64,000 nucleotides of DNA from Capniomyces stellatus (lineage: Eukaryota > Kickxellomycota > Harpellomycetes > Harpellales > Legeriomycetaceae): positions 1 to 64,000 of the forward strand of contig LUVW01000031.1 in NCBI GenBank assembly GCA_001661515.1, read 5' to 3'. Below the pieces are notes generated by a model. The model saw nothing but the letters and a program-made list of their open reading frames with translations, did no database searches and was not told the origin of the DNA. Below, piece by piece: positions 20,226 to 33,200 of this stretch. The translations under genes were made by a program, and so were the position numbers. Position 1 is the stretch's first letter, and each line of letters begins with the position of its first letter.

Positions 20226-23200
20226 CTAAATAAGCAAAAAAGGATGCTTCAAGGCATCCGAAGCACTAATTCTTTTGTTTGGATGAAGGGTCAAACACTT
20301 CTTCAACAAATCAAACACATCAGTGGTATCGACATCTTTCCACGCATCCTGGCTGTAAGTTTTTACAAGGGCTTCAAAGCGAATACCTTTGTCTTTAACT
20401 GTTGGAACATTAGTCAAAAAAGTCCTGTTCAAGTCTGTGGCCAACCGCTCCATTTGGACCTTTCCAAACAAAACTGCAATCTCCAACAATGCCTCTGTGT
20501 CATCAGTACTCTGGAAAAACGGAAAGCGCTTTGTCAAAAAGCACAGCAAAATGACACCCGCTGACCAAACATCAATTGCTAATACCCATCAATCAAATAT
20601 TCCAATATTAATTTCAATGTTTATGCTAGTTCCAAAAACAAAATGCATATTCATATAGTATAAATGTTTAGGAGGAGAAAAAACAAATAAAGAAATATAG
20701 TAATGGAAAGAAAAGGGAAGGAAAGGAAAGGGTAGTCAGGACTTACCAACAGTCTGGTTAGTGATCTTGAATAGAACCTCAGGTGCTCTAAACCCTCGGG
20801 TTCCAGCACGGTTTGCACGTATCGCATATCTAAGTTTATAATATGTACACATATGTACAGTTGTGTACACATTAGCTCAATTAACAAGTGTGTTGTACAA
20901 ATAGTGTACAAAAAAAAGGTATAGGCATCAACATATGGTAGCTTTTAGAGTAGGAACCGTACCTGTTGTCTTTTCGAGGAACTCCTGGGTTTCCCTTTTC
21001 GTCAAAGCTTCTGTATATTCTTGCGGCAGCAGCAGGGTTGATATTATTGTGCATTTTGGGGTTCCCAATAGGTCTTGGAGTACTTTGGTTATTTTCTCTC
21101 TAAAAATATGGTTATTAAAGGCCAATTTAAACAACAGATCCAAAAGCATGAAGAAAGAAAGGAGAGTGAGTGAGGGATGATAAAGTATAATAGCCGGGGG
21201 TTTTTTTTTTGTTTTTTTATTTTTTTACCTCTGCCAGTCCAAAATCAACCAAAACTCCGTGTTTTTGTTTGACATTGTAAAGAAAGTTTGACGGTTTGAC
21301 GTCGCGATGGATGATCTTGTTTTTGTGCGTGTGCGAAAGTGCACCAAATAGCGATATAAAGTAGTACCGAATGTCGTCAATATCCAAGTTCAGATAGTAA
21401 CTCTACCACAAAACCAACAGCAGAACATCAACAGCCATTTAGTAACCAGAATATTCAGCTACTCTAGACGGGTGGCTTTGTATGCTTATTGTTTTGTTTT
21501 ATATTGTTTTGTTTTATATTGGTTTGTTTTATGTTGTTTTGTTTTGTTGAAATTACCCTAAAGTCTTCGTTTCTTATATATGGCAATATGACAACCACTT
21601 GGTCTTGATTTCGCAAAGCAGTTATTAATGGAACAATCTTGTCACAGTCACTATTTAATTTACAACAAATTTTAATGACACGTTAATATTTGACTGAAAC
21701 GATAATAGTTGATTGACACGATAATAATATGACACGTTTTGTGAATAAGGCTGGGATAAATTACCTTAGGTCTCTAAGAATGCTGATTTCATTTGCAATT
21801 CGTTTTGGTGAGCTTGTTACATAAATTTTCTTTATTGCAACGATTCTTGCCTCTCTGCCTTTAATTCCATTTGATTTGTGAAACAGCATTGGCCTCCATC
21901 TCGAATTATCAAACGCATCGTGGTTCAAGTCAACTGCCTTGTAGACTGTACTGAATGTCCCTATTGAGTTGATTGTTTGTCAAGTAGTTAGTTAGCAATC
22001 AGACACCATAAATCACACTTAAAACAGCAATGTTGGATCCATTCAATTACCTTCACCAATTTTGCCCAGTAACTGGTAATTTTCTTTGATCTCTGGGAAG
22101 AAATTGGTCAGTTCGTTCATTTCCTGCTTTTCCTCCTCGCTGGTTACACTGTTTGACTTTCGGATCTGTCTTTTCAGCCACTCGTTTTCCATAGCCTCAG
22201 CATCCATTTCTATCGCGTTAGGTTGTGTGTAGGCTTGGTTTCTGCCTACACTTCCAAATCCGTTTTGTTCGTTATTTTTCATTTTCTTGTGTTTTGTTGA
22301 TTTTGCGATATCTAGTTCTGAAAGTCTCTTGTTACTCTGATTCTTGTTAATATCGCTTTTATCATCATCATCATCCTCTTCCTCTTCCTCTTCCTCTTCC
22401 TCCTCGTCACAATCTTCATCATCCTCTTCCTCTGAACATTCCTCTTCTTCCTCTTCTTCCTCATCTTCCTCTTCCTCACCTTCGTTTTCTTCCTCCTCTT
22501 CTTCATTTTCTTCTTGGTCTTCACACATATCTTGGCCACTTTGTTCTTCTTCTTCTTCTTCTTCTTCTTCTTCTTCACCAGAGTTACCACTTTCTCTTGT
22601 TATACCCGCTTCCTCCTCCTCACAACTCTCCTCCTCACTTCCGGGATCTCCTTCAACGTCTGTTTCTTCTGTCGCTTCTGCCACATCCATTAAATTATCG
22701 CCCTCTTTGGTTTTTACTACTCTTGTCCCAGCTTCAATTCTACATTCTATATCTGATTTGCAGTCTAAGCCACCACATGCAACGTTTTCTATAATTGTAG
22801 GCTGTTTGTGCGTAACTGTATCATCGTCTGAATTCTCTAAATACTCGCCATAACAACCGCTCTGTTGCTTCAGGTCCGGCTCTTCCTTACTTTTAACCAA
22901 CCAACTGTCACTCTCGCTAATCGAGTCATTGGGCTGCAGTGTTTCTGACCGTCTGCTTGCCTCTATTAACCCAGTCAAAATGTTTTTTTTGTTTTGTTAT
23001 GTCTTACTTTCTTTTTGTTTTTCAGTATCTGGCTCGCTACTAGCTTTATAATTCCGCTATACTTTACTGCCTTCATCAATTACACTTTGGTAATTCCTCT
23101 CAATAAAAACTCCATTATTTATCTTGCCCAGTATTCTATATTAAAAAATAAAAATAAAATTACCTGTTCTATATCCCTCTTGCTTCAGATCTACCAACGC

Positions 23201-23641
23201 ATTTTTGTTTATCCCCCCAGCTTCGACCTTCCCGCTTACTTCTTCCTGGTAGTACTCCAGGAGCCCAAAGTTTCCACTTACTTTCTTCTCAACCTCAATG
23301 GTTTTAAAAGCATTTCCTTTTCTACGGCAGACGTATTTTTCTCCTTCAATGTATCCCCTTGAATAAATACTTTTTGTCACCTCTGTCTTTTCAGAAACCG
23401 CTATATTTCCGTGAATGTAGTACAGACTTGACCTATACCCGCCCTCAACAACTTTTGTTCCATTTCCCAACACCTCTTTGAAATCCATTTGCTCTCCGCC
23501 TAGATTTACTTTGGCCTCATCTTTATCCTCGTAGCATAAATTTCCAACGTACATTTTGGATCCTGTATGAGAAACCGTTTGGAAACCAACACCGACTTTG
23601 TCATTCCCATAGTTTTCCTGCACCTTATTTATTCTCTGCAT
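20226..23641 (-). CDS. CDC7: Cdc7/Hsk1-type protein kinase (DDK catalytic subunit)
   Basis: Kinase that with Dbf4 phosphorylates MCM helicase to fire replication origins. Eight exons: 23641-23164, 22962-22051, 21960-21765, 21650-21557, 21402-21229, 21099-20963, 20829-20747 and 20578-20226. Phases agree throughout, giving 808 aa. Motifs include LLGKIGEGTFSTVYKAV (about 455-471), VAIKK, HRDVKPSNF (His592-Asp594), VDFGLAE (Asp613), the family insert between DFG and APE, GTRGFRAPEVL, and AIDVWSAGVILLCFLTKRFPFF. The split kinase core with TRGFRAPEVL and the C-terminal RTFLTNVPT segment is typical of Cdc7. The ~455-residue N-terminal extension is unusual: exon 1 is unrecognised and exon 2 contains a very long Glu/Asp tract. 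If exon 1 does not belong, Met at 22978 could start the protein, but it lies inside the proposed intron. Confidence 0.88.
22372..22580 (-). repeat. Glu/Asp-coding trinucleotide tract in CDC7
   Basis: Imperfect GAA/GAG/GAT repeats encoding a mostly Glu/Asp region about 70 residues long. It is seen as CTT/CCT runs on the plus strand and makes spurious poly-Ser and poly-Lys frames elsewhere. Confidence 0.85.
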
Positions 23642-24970
23642 CCTACTATTTACCCTTTGCAGCTCTCGATTAACCTTTCCTTTTACAATTGGAACTCACG
23701 CGCAACTTTTACTTTACTTTACTCCCTTGCTCTCTAGTTTATAAATATCTCTATTTGCTTTATGTTCTATTTATCCTAATTTCAATATTTGCCAACTCTG
23801 CCTACTTTTCTTGTTCGGTTTAGATAAACACTATATCCTTTTGGTGTCTATAAGGCGGGTTTATATTATTATTTACAAATGAAAACACAAGTTGCAGAAT
23901 TGTGCCATGAAATATTCATTGATATCTTTTACATTAAATCTTCCTCTTTGCTTGATTATTTTAATATCGATATATATTTTTTTTTCTGTTTTTGTTTACT
24001 TGTCATTAAATCAACTTGCTGATTGTTTTTTTTTTAACACTGATTCACGTTACTTTTCCTATCTTTACTGTGTTTCCATTTTGGCTCCTTTGACCAAACC
24101 AAACCAAACCAAACCATCAATTGAACACTTGGACGTTTCTTGATGAATGTGTTTTTATTATGACAATGTTTTTTTTTGGTGCACTACGTTTACGGCATAT
24201 CTTTGGACAAGTGTGTCTATCCTAACAACCATGTGTAATTTACTAGAATGACGAGGGTCTTTTAGTCAATGGCTCTGATGTTTATTCTTAGTCAAAACCT
24301 CAACGTCAGCTACCCAAAGCCATTAGACAACAATAACAACAAGCTTCAAGCATATATCTCACACACTTAGCTGTGTAGTATCTGTGGCTATTAAACTGGT
24401 ATTACCAGTTGCATTTTTGATTACAAAAATAGCTCTTTAATCGGTGTAGCTGTCATGGCAGTGTGATGTATTAACTATTTTAACAAAAACACACGGTAAA
24501 TGTTTGTAATGTTTGCGTATTGGTTGATTCTTTGATGAGGTAATTTAAATTAACTGTTTTATCTCTTCTTTCATTTCTATAAATAAAAGCGTGACTGGAT
24601 TATTAATCATTTTATTGTCACCAAAGTAAATAAATAAGCCGAATCAATCCATGATTACGCATGAAAATAGATACAAGAACAAAATTTAAAAAAAACCCAA
24701 CACCAATATCAGACTGTACATTAAAACAAAAGTGATTCAATTCATGCTTTACTAATCCAAAGTCTTGATTTTTTTTTACTTTAATTTGGATATTTTTTTC
24801 TAATTTAATTTTAAATTAATAATATTTATTTATTTTATTGAAATTCAGACTAGTAGTAATATTTATTTCTAATTAAACAATTAAAGAAAAAGAAACAGTA
24901 AAAGTTTTACGTTCGAAAATAAAACAAACGTGACAATAAAATAAAGGTAAACACCGGAATATTTCCAAAA
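23642..24970. other. Divergent intergenic region, CDC7 / GST-like gene
   Basis: Lies between two divergently transcribed genes and presumably holds both promoters. It contains an ACCAA-type run at 24096-24115 and AT-rich stretches. No gene is seen. Confidence 0.5.
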
Positions 24971-25729
24971 ATGAACTCGCAGATTACCAAATTCGATCTT
25001 TACACCTTAAACTATAGATACTCGTCATGGTCATTGAGAGGATGGTTGGTGCTGAAGCTGGTTGGCGTAGAATTTACTGACACCAATCTGAACTTGATCG
25101 ATCCTGAATTCAGCACAAAGGCTTTGGCTGTGTCACCAACCAAGCTGCTTCCAGCCCTTAAATTAACCGTGGCAGGAACTGAGGCACCGGTAGTTATTTG
25201 GGACTCCCTATCTATTGCAGAGTGGGCCTATGAATTTTCCTTAAACGCACCAAATACTTTAAGCAAGTTGCATCCTGAGTTTTGGCTTGATCGTGCGGTG
25301 GCACGTTCTGCGATTGCCGAAATTCACTCTGGGTTTTCAGCTCTTAGGACACACTGCTCGTCAAACTTTATCACCAAGCGATCACTTTCTGAAAAGTGGT
25401 GGAACGATGAAGTAAAGGCCGATTTGAAACGGTTGATCAGCTTGTGGAATGAATGCAGAAATCAGTTTAAAGCCACCAGAAGAAACGCTGTTTACGGAGC
25501 TGACGCTAAAAATAATACCAAGGATGATGGATATCTCTTTGGCGAATTTGGTATCGTGGATGCGTTTTTCGCTCCTGTAGTGTTCAGGGTTAAGCATTAT
25601 GGCTTGCCAGTTGAAGACAAGTTTTGCTTGGAATACATGGACAGGGTTGTGAACAACGACCTTATACTGGAGTGGCTTGAGCTGGCTAAAGCAGACTCTG
25701 TCATTGTTCCGCACTACGAAAACATCTAA
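24971..25729 (+). CDS. Glutathione S-transferase-like protein
   Basis: 252 aa, single exon. The N-terminal thioredoxin-like half has NYRYSSWSLRGW, in which a Ser would be the usual GSH-activating residue, then a 'P-x-K-LLPAL' cis-Pro segment and the GSH-binding WDSLSIAEW. The helical half has RAVARSAIAEIHSGFSALR and ends with the LFGEFGIVDAFFAPVVFRVKHYGL signature. This pattern is the GST type common in proteobacteria (YfcF-like) and also found in fungi. Predicted role is glutathione conjugation or reduction in the cytosol; the substrate is unknown. Gene and family are secure, the exact activity is not. Confidence 0.87.
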   Translation: MNSQITKFDLYTLNYRYSSWSLRGWLVLKLVGVEFTDTNLNLIDPEFSTKALAVSPTKLLPALKLTVAGTEAPVVIWDSLSIAEWAYEFSLNAPNTLSKLHPEFWLDRAVARSAIAEIHSGFSALRTHCSSNFITKRSLSEKWWNDEVKADLKRLISLWNECRNQFKATRRNAVYGADAKNNTKDDGYLFGEFGIVDAFFAPVVFRVKHYGLPVEDKFCLEYMDRVVNNDLILEWLELAKADSVIVPHYENI

Positions 25730-28128
25730 TTAATATTGCTGCCATAATGACTAGACCTCTTGCTGTTTAGCCTTTTTGTATTTGTTTTTGTTGGTCTTTG
25801 TTTTTTTCTTTTGTTTTTGTTGAGCTTTGTTTTTGTTGATCTGTTTTTTATTTTCTATTGCTATAATATTGCATTTCATCCAACTAAAAATAAATAAATA
25901 AATACTGGACTCTATATATACATAACGGAGTAAATTACAACCCGAAACAACAATTTAGCAACCCACGGAAAATCAGTCTACTTTTTCAAATGTATTCAAA
26001 GTTATGATACTGATCTAGACCAACTGAAAGTGTTGTCGGTCAAAAGTGTTGTTGGTCAAAAGTGTTATTCGCTGAGAGTGATATGTGCTCAAGACGGTTC
26101 ACCATATAGTTTCATAAGTTGGGCCTAGTTGGTTTTGGCTGGCTTTAGGTATAAACATCGCTGTTTTAAAGAATGCTTGGTTAGTTGGCAGAAATTCTGG
26201 TGGAAGCATTGCAGTTTATAAAATCACTACTTCTTGGGTTTTGGTTTACATAAACCACAACACTGTTTTGGTGGCATTAAGCTGCTATTTAGTAATCGGT
26301 AGTACAGGCATGCAACCATCCAACATTAACAGTAGCTTTGAAACAAAAAAAACGCTTGATATTCCAAAGCATAAATAACGAAATGCCAGCAATTATAAAG
26401 TCGAGTCATATAGGTATCTTGATGTGGGGACAATCAACTTAACGAGACTAAAAAAAAAGTAAGTGCGACAATTATTTTGCCCTTTGAAGAAACCATAGTT
26501 GACCCAACTGTTTAGTAAAATAGCAGAATCTTTTGAAACCACACAATTGAATTTGGTGATTGAAGAGACAATATCTTTACTTTAGTAGCAATTGGTTGGT
26601 GAGGTGAGTTTGTATTTGCATCATCAGCTTTTCTTCTTTTTTTTTTTTGTTAGGCTCAGTAATAGCAGCAAAAGGGCAAAAGTATTAGGTGCAGCAACAC
26701 GTTTGCACAGGTAGTATGAAAGTCGCTTATCCAAACAAAATATGTTTTAAAAATAGAAACATATGCAGTATAGATCACAAGTTGGTAAACAAACCCCATC
26801 AACCAAGTTTGATCAAAAAGACTGCTAAAGGATCTTTGTTTATGTTTTACTATTTGCAATGTAATGAATGCACTGTGAAGTTATTTGGTAAGACGCGAGG
26901 TGAGTGTGCTAGACTTATCATGTGGTTTGCGCACTGCTTGTCTTTTTTTTTCTTTCTTTCTAGCGGTTCAAATAGTAATGACGATTTTTTTTTCCTTTGA
27001 AAGTCATAAAAGATGTGAGGTAAAGAAAAGATGAGCAAATAACAGCAACAAAAGCGAGATAAAGTTGGAAACCAAGGCCATTTTTCTTTCTAGGTTTGTT
27101 TAATTTGATACAATTTACATGATACCAAAAGTCTAAAAGCAAGCATTGGCTTCGAATGATTTGACATGGAATGCTGAGTTTGATTATACGATTCGCAATA
27201 AAAAAGAAGCAAATTGACGCAATGCACGCATTCAATGAAACACAGCCAATGGAAAGCAAGAAGTAGTGATTACGTTACAATGTTTATAGGGAGCATTGGT
27301 TTATGCTTTTTGTTGCTAAATTAACAAGATGCTTTTTATCACTACTTTGTTATTTTTTTATTTTTGATACTAATAGTTTTAGGGGATCAGTTTAATGAGG
27401 TGTACTTGGTATTGGTGGTGGGCATCAAAACTGTATGATATTAACGAGTTTGTTTTTTCTGGACAAAAGTGAATAAAGAAAAAAAGAATAAAGGAGAATA
27501 GAATAAAGAATACGTAAAAAAGAAAAGAGAGCACAGAAAAAATAAAGAGACTACGGAAAAATGCAAGGAAAAAGGAAAATTAAAAAAAAAATCAGAGTTT
27601 TTAAACCCCTGCTGAATTAGGATTTCAAAGATTTCCCGCTGATTGAATAGTAAATTGCTCGCAAATTGGAATTTATACAGTGATTTATTGTTATTATTTT
27701 TGAAGGATTAAAATGCTCTAGAGAATTGGAACGCAAAGAGACCAAAAGAAAAGGGAGAAAAAAGCAGAGAGATTTAAATAAGTTGACATCCTATCATAAA
27801 AAAAAAGGTCATAACATAAACATGAATGATAAACAAAGAGAGTAGGAGAGTAAAAAACAGAAACAGAAATAAGAGCAGAAATAGAAGAGTAAAGGTAAAA
27901 ATAAAATAATTACAAAATAGCAGCGTTGGAAAATAGAACAGAAAAATCAGCTAGGAAAAAAAAACAAAAAAACAAAGAAATAAAGAATTTAAAACCCAAA
28001 CAATTCTACTAAATAAAAGGAGTAGTCTGTTTAGTTTATCGAGATATCAGTAAATAAACATAAATATCAAGTTTTGTTTTAAATAACACTAGCAAGAAAT
28101 TTACAAGAAAAAAAAACATAATTTCAAG
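25730..28128. other. Intergenic region upstream of 14-3-3 gene
   Basis: 2.4 kb of AT-rich sequence. It contains a short direct repeat (GTCAAAAGTGTT at about 26038-26066), an A/G-rich stretch (27470-27590, 27840-28000) and the probable 14-3-3 promoter and 5' UTR. No gene is seen. Confidence 0.5.
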
Positions 28129-29422
28129 ATGGACCGCACAGATTTTGTTTACATGGCAAAGCTTTCAGAGCAAGCTGAACGTTACGACGGTATGTTTTTT
28201 TTTTAAAAAAAGATGAGCCATTTAGCCAGGCAAATTCTCATCATTTAGATTTTATGCTGGCTTGAATTAATTCGGGATATACTTTTAGTTGAAGGCGACC
28301 AAGGTTCTGTAGTAGTAGTAGTTGTATACATGTACAACGCTTGTTGTTTTATTTTTGATGCACACACTATTTAACGATAGCAAGATGATTGCGAAGAGGT
28401 TAAAAAAAAAGAAAGAGAAAGAAAGAGAGAGAACAGTAAATAGTAGTAAACTTATCATCTAAAAAAAACCTACACGTTATTATTGATTGTTTTTAGAGAT
28501 GGTCGAAAACATGAAGAAAGTTGCTTCAGATGAACAAGAACTTTCAGTTGAAGAACGTAACCTCTTGTCAGTAGCCTACAAAAACGTAATTGGGGCACGC
28601 AGAGCTTCATGGCGTATTGCATCCTCAATTGAGCAAAAGGAGGAGTCAAAGGGAAACACAGCACACGTATCAATTGTTGCTACTTACCGTGCCAAGGTTG
28701 AAAAGGAGCTACAAGAAATCTGCAATGACATTTTGGAGGTTTTGGAAAAGTACCTTATTCCAAAGGCCAGCACAGGAGAATCCAAAGTGTTCTACTATAA
28801 GATGTAAGATTAGCAAACCAGTTTTTATGTTTGTAACTGTGTATTTGTATTTGTATTTGCAATTCCTTTGAGTTGATTATGTGTTTACTTGGTTACTGCA
28901 GGAAATTAAGTTTGGTGGTATTGAAAGTTAAAGCTGTTATATATGAAAGTGTGTAGAGAGAAAAATGGAGAAATTAACTTTAAATGTTTAACTGTATATA
29001 GGAAGGGAGATTACTACCGTTATCTTGCAGAATTCCAGCCAAAGGAAGATCGCCAAGCTTCTTCAGACAGCTCATTGGAGGCCTACAAAGCAGCTTCAAA
29101 AATAGCCAACTCTGACCTCCCACCAACACACCCAATCCGTCTTGGTTTGGCTCTCAACTTCTCGGTGTTCTACTACGAAATCCTGAACTCACCAGACCGT
29201 GCTTGCCACCTCGCCAAACAAGCTTTCGATGACGCCATTGCTGAGCTCGACACATTATCTGAGGACTCATACAAGGACTCCACCCTCATCATGCAGCTCC
29301 TCAGAGACAATTTGACTCTTTGGACCTCAGACATGCAAGATGCCAGTGAAAACGCCAAGGCTGACGAATCTGCTGCTGACGATGAGCCAACAGCTGAAGC
29401 CAACACTGAGGAGGCTGCCTAA
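28129..29422 (+). CDS. BMH1: 14-3-3 protein
   Basis: Phosphoserine/threonine-binding dimeric adaptor of signalling and the cell cycle. Exons are 28129-28189, 28497-28803 and 29002-29422, giving 262 aa, the normal family size. Exon 1 encodes [20 protein letters not shown]; exon 2 has the [21 protein letters not shown] signature with the phosphate-binding Lys/Arg; exon 3 has [25 protein letters not shown] and the second signature ending [11 protein letters not shown]. The tail is acidic and Ala-rich (ending TEEAA). Codon use is less AT-rich than in the surrounding genes, as expected for a highly expressed gene. Family is certain; orthology to one particular paralogue is not. Confidence 0.97.
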
Positions 29423-30260
29423 ACTAAAACTTTTATAGCCTTTTCTTATTCTTTTTTTTTCTTTTTTTTCTCTTTTCTTTACTTTCTTTCTATTCCTTTT
29501 TTTTTATTACTATTATTAACCTTACCTTATCAATTCAGTTAATGCTAAATTTTAGTCTATTAAAGTCAAATGTATCTTTACATTTATTTTCCCCCATTCG
29601 TTTTTTTTTTTTTTTTAAAAAAAAATGAACTTTAGGGTCAAGTATACAAAAGCTGTTTACTAAATTTATTATTCTAGTTCACATCTACCAACCTCACCTC
29701 TCACACAACCGTCTCCTTCCTCTTTCTTCTCTTTCTTCTCATTTTCAAATTTAATACCACCACCGCCAAAATAGTTACCTAGTTGCGATTATTTATAAGA
29801 GGTGTCAAAATTAATCCAATATTGGGTGAATAACATAGTCCGGCCAATAGACGTTCAAAGCACACATTTTAATATTTTTCTGAATTGAAATTTGATCTTT
29901 TTAATTATTATACGCTTTTCTTTTAATAATGGTAAAAAAAGTAGAAAGTTAAAAAAAATAAAAATAAAAATAAAAGGAACGTGTTGGAGTTTAAAATCGA
30001 TATTAAACGAGTCCATGCAAAAGCAAGACTGGTATAATTTGAAGAATATATTATTAGCTGTTACTGTTGTTGGGAACAGGGTAGTTTTAGAAAATCAATA
30101 GAGCAGAAAAAAAATAAACTGGTCTTTTCTTATTTTTATTTACTTTTTAACTTTAGGAATAAAGGGCGAATATATTTAAAGAGATAAAGAAAATAGTCGA
30201 ACCAGAATACAAAATAAAAGTAAAATAACAAAAAAGTAAAAGTAGTAGGATTGAAGCACC
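29423..30260. other. Intergenic region
   Basis: 14-3-3 3' flank with T-rich runs, then AT-rich sequence up to the next start. No gene is seen. Confidence 0.5.
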
Positions 30261-33200
30261 ATGAGAAGGGTTTCGTTGAGATTAAGTGCAAAGAGCAAAG
30301 AGGCAGCAAAGGAGGAAAGTGTAGATAAAATAGAGAGTGTAGAGACAATAGAAAATGTAGAAAGTGTAGAGACAATAGAAAATGCAAAAACGACAGCAAT
30401 GGCAAAGCCTAAAAAAGTAGGTAGACCTGCAGCAAAAAAGACCAATATAGCACAACCAAACAGTGGTAAAAAGGAAAGCAATAAAAGCAAAACTAGATCG
30501 AAAAGCAGACTCGAAACCGAAACCGAAACCGAAATCGAAATCGAATTAGACGGGGATAAAGAGGATAAAGAGGATAAAACAAAGGGAACAAGTATTAGTG
30601 AGGTTATGAAAAAGAAAGTGGTGGTTGGGAGAGGTAGAGGTAGAGGTAAAAAGACTAGTGATGTTGAAGAGAAAACAGAGGAAACTGAAGCGGTTAAAGG
30701 TGTTGAGGGGGTTGAGTTGATTGTTGTGGAGCGAGAGAGCAAAGAACAAGATATTGAGACACTAGTTATGAATAGGGATTCTGGAGATATAATGCTGGGT
30801 GGAGAGTCTACGGAAATAATTAGCGGAGTGGTGAAAAGCAGAGGCGATAATGAACAGGCCAGGGAGGATATTGTAGGGGATATTGTAATGGGTGAGCAAA
30901 GGGAAGATAAGGAAGGGAGAGGAACTGGAGTTGGTATTGGAGTTGGAATTGGAATTGGAATTGGAGTTGGAGTTGAAGGGGGGAAAAGGATATTGAGGAC
31001 CAAAAGAGTAGTTTCAAATAGGAATTCGGTTATTGGAAAGATAAAAAAGAGGCTTATGAATGAGCCAACATCATCAAATAGGCGGGCGGGTACAAATAGA
31101 GGTAAGTTGGAGATAAAGAGTACAAGTTGGTGTTAGAAGGTTTATTTTGTTAGTGATTGAGAGGGATTGAGAGGGATGGTTTAATGATTATATGTGGTTA
31201 TGAAAATAGCGATAATAGAAGATACAAAAAACGGCGGAATTGGCCAAAAACCAGAAAGTACCAAACCAGAACCAAAGACAAAACCAAAGCCAAAGCCAAA
31301 GCCAAAGCCAAAGCCAAAAGCCAAGTCTAGAGGTAAAGAAGTGAGGCTAAATCAGGAGACAAATAGTAATAAAGACGACAATGATGATGGAACGGTAAAA
31401 GAGAAAAGAAGAGAAACCAGAGTGGTACAATCAAGAGTAGAAAAAAGGCAAGAAATGTTGAATATTTAGTATATATTATATATTATTTAGTAAATAGTAT
31501 AATTGACTGATAATAAATGTGTGAATATAGAAAAAATGAGAAAATAGAAACAGAGAAAGAAAGAGAGATTATGTTTGATAAGGCCAGCTTTATGAAATAC
31601 TCGATTTTGGCAAACGATTTGGAGCTGAGAAGAGAATTTGAAATTGACAGTTTGTGTGGGTTTGACAGCAGTGATGTTGAAATGGAAGAAATGGAAGAAA
31701 TGGAAGAAATGGAAGAAATGGAAGAAATGGAAGAATTGAAAGAATTGGAGAATAAAGATAGAGAGAATGTAGAGAAGGAAAAGGTAGATCAGAGAAAAAT
31801 ACTGAAAAGACCAGGAAAATTGGAACCGAATAAAAGCATGAATAACGGGGAAAGGGTAGTGAGGAGAAAAGGTGGAGTAGATCTTGTATCTTCGTTGCTA
31901 AAGATGATAGGAACTGATTCGGACAAGGCAGAAAAGAGCAGTAATGGTACTGATAAACAAGCAATAGAAATAACAGCTCAAAGTAAATCACATGATCAAA
32001 TTGTTACTGAAAAATTTAGAGACATCAATGCGAAAAAAAATGGGAAAAGTGGGAAAAGTGATGGTTTGGATTTGGGTAAATTACCAGCTGATATGCGAGT
32101 AGCAATGGAAGCGGCTGGGATGTCGGTAGATATGGTTAGTATTGGTAATGGTAGTGGTAGTGGTAGTGGTAGTGGTAGTGGTAGTGGTAGTGGTAGTAGT
32201 GAGACTAAGGTTATTGAATCTGAATTTGAATCTGAATCAAAAAACATTAAAAACAATTCTGGTCAAAGCCCAAGAGTTTCTACTGTTTCTGCTGTTTCTT
32301 CTACTTGCGAAAGAGTAGTAGTAATCAAGAAGAGTGATTTGATGGTAAAGCCATTGTTTGTAATAGCAACAATGCAATTATCGGATAAAAATGTGGAAAT
32401 TTCCAACACCAATCCAACATCAAGTGATAATAATAATAATAATAATAATGATTTTCAGTTTGGCAATGAGTTTGGATCTAGATTTGGGTTTGGAAGTGAA
32501 ATGGTGGATTATGGAGATGAATTTGTTTTAAAGTTGATGCAAGTAAAGATTTCTAAACTAAGTCAATACGACCATAACGAGTATTTAAGGTTACAAAGAA
32601 TGTTGGTGGAAACGGTAAGATTAACAATTAAATTAAATTAATTAAATAATAATTAAGTAATAATTAAGTAATAATTAAATAATAATTAAAAAAGGGAAAT
32701 TCCGAGTCAACTACACAAGTCAACAATATAAAGACGCAGTTCCAGAATATGAAAACCAAGTTTACGATTGAGCAAAAGGAATTCCACAGTCGAATGAAGG
32801 AACAGTGTAGAGTGTACAAGACAAGGCAGCATCAAGAGGTTTTAGAGAAAGTGAGGAGATTGTTGAGAGAAAGAAACTTGGTTGATGTTGAGTTGTACCC
32901 TAAAAGATACACAGAGATTTTGGCATTGACACTTTCGAGCGTTCCAACTGAACCAGTGTACAATTTGGAGTATTTGGATATTCTGTACCAAAATGTAAAT
33001 ATTAATTTTTGACATGTTTTTGTATATAGATGAATCAAACTTCAACTAGGATATAAAAAAAATAAAAAAAATTAATAATAATATTTTGATTTTAAATTGT
33101 GTAATTGTGTAATTGTAGGGGTCGTGTTATAAAATGGATGTGGAAAAAGCTCTTTATGGTCCAAAGCCAATAGACCAATTGATAAGCAACATTGAGACTA

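Noticed and set aside
22344..22853. Plus-strand poly-Ser frame of 169 codons
   Set aside because: Antisense shadow of the Glu/Asp tract in the CDC7 exon; no independent evidence.
30176..31003. Minus-strand 275-codon frame opposite the ICE2-like exon 1
   Set aside because: Pro/Ser/Thr/Leu-rich antisense image of a low-complexity exon. The plus-strand frame has correct splice phases into conserved exons.
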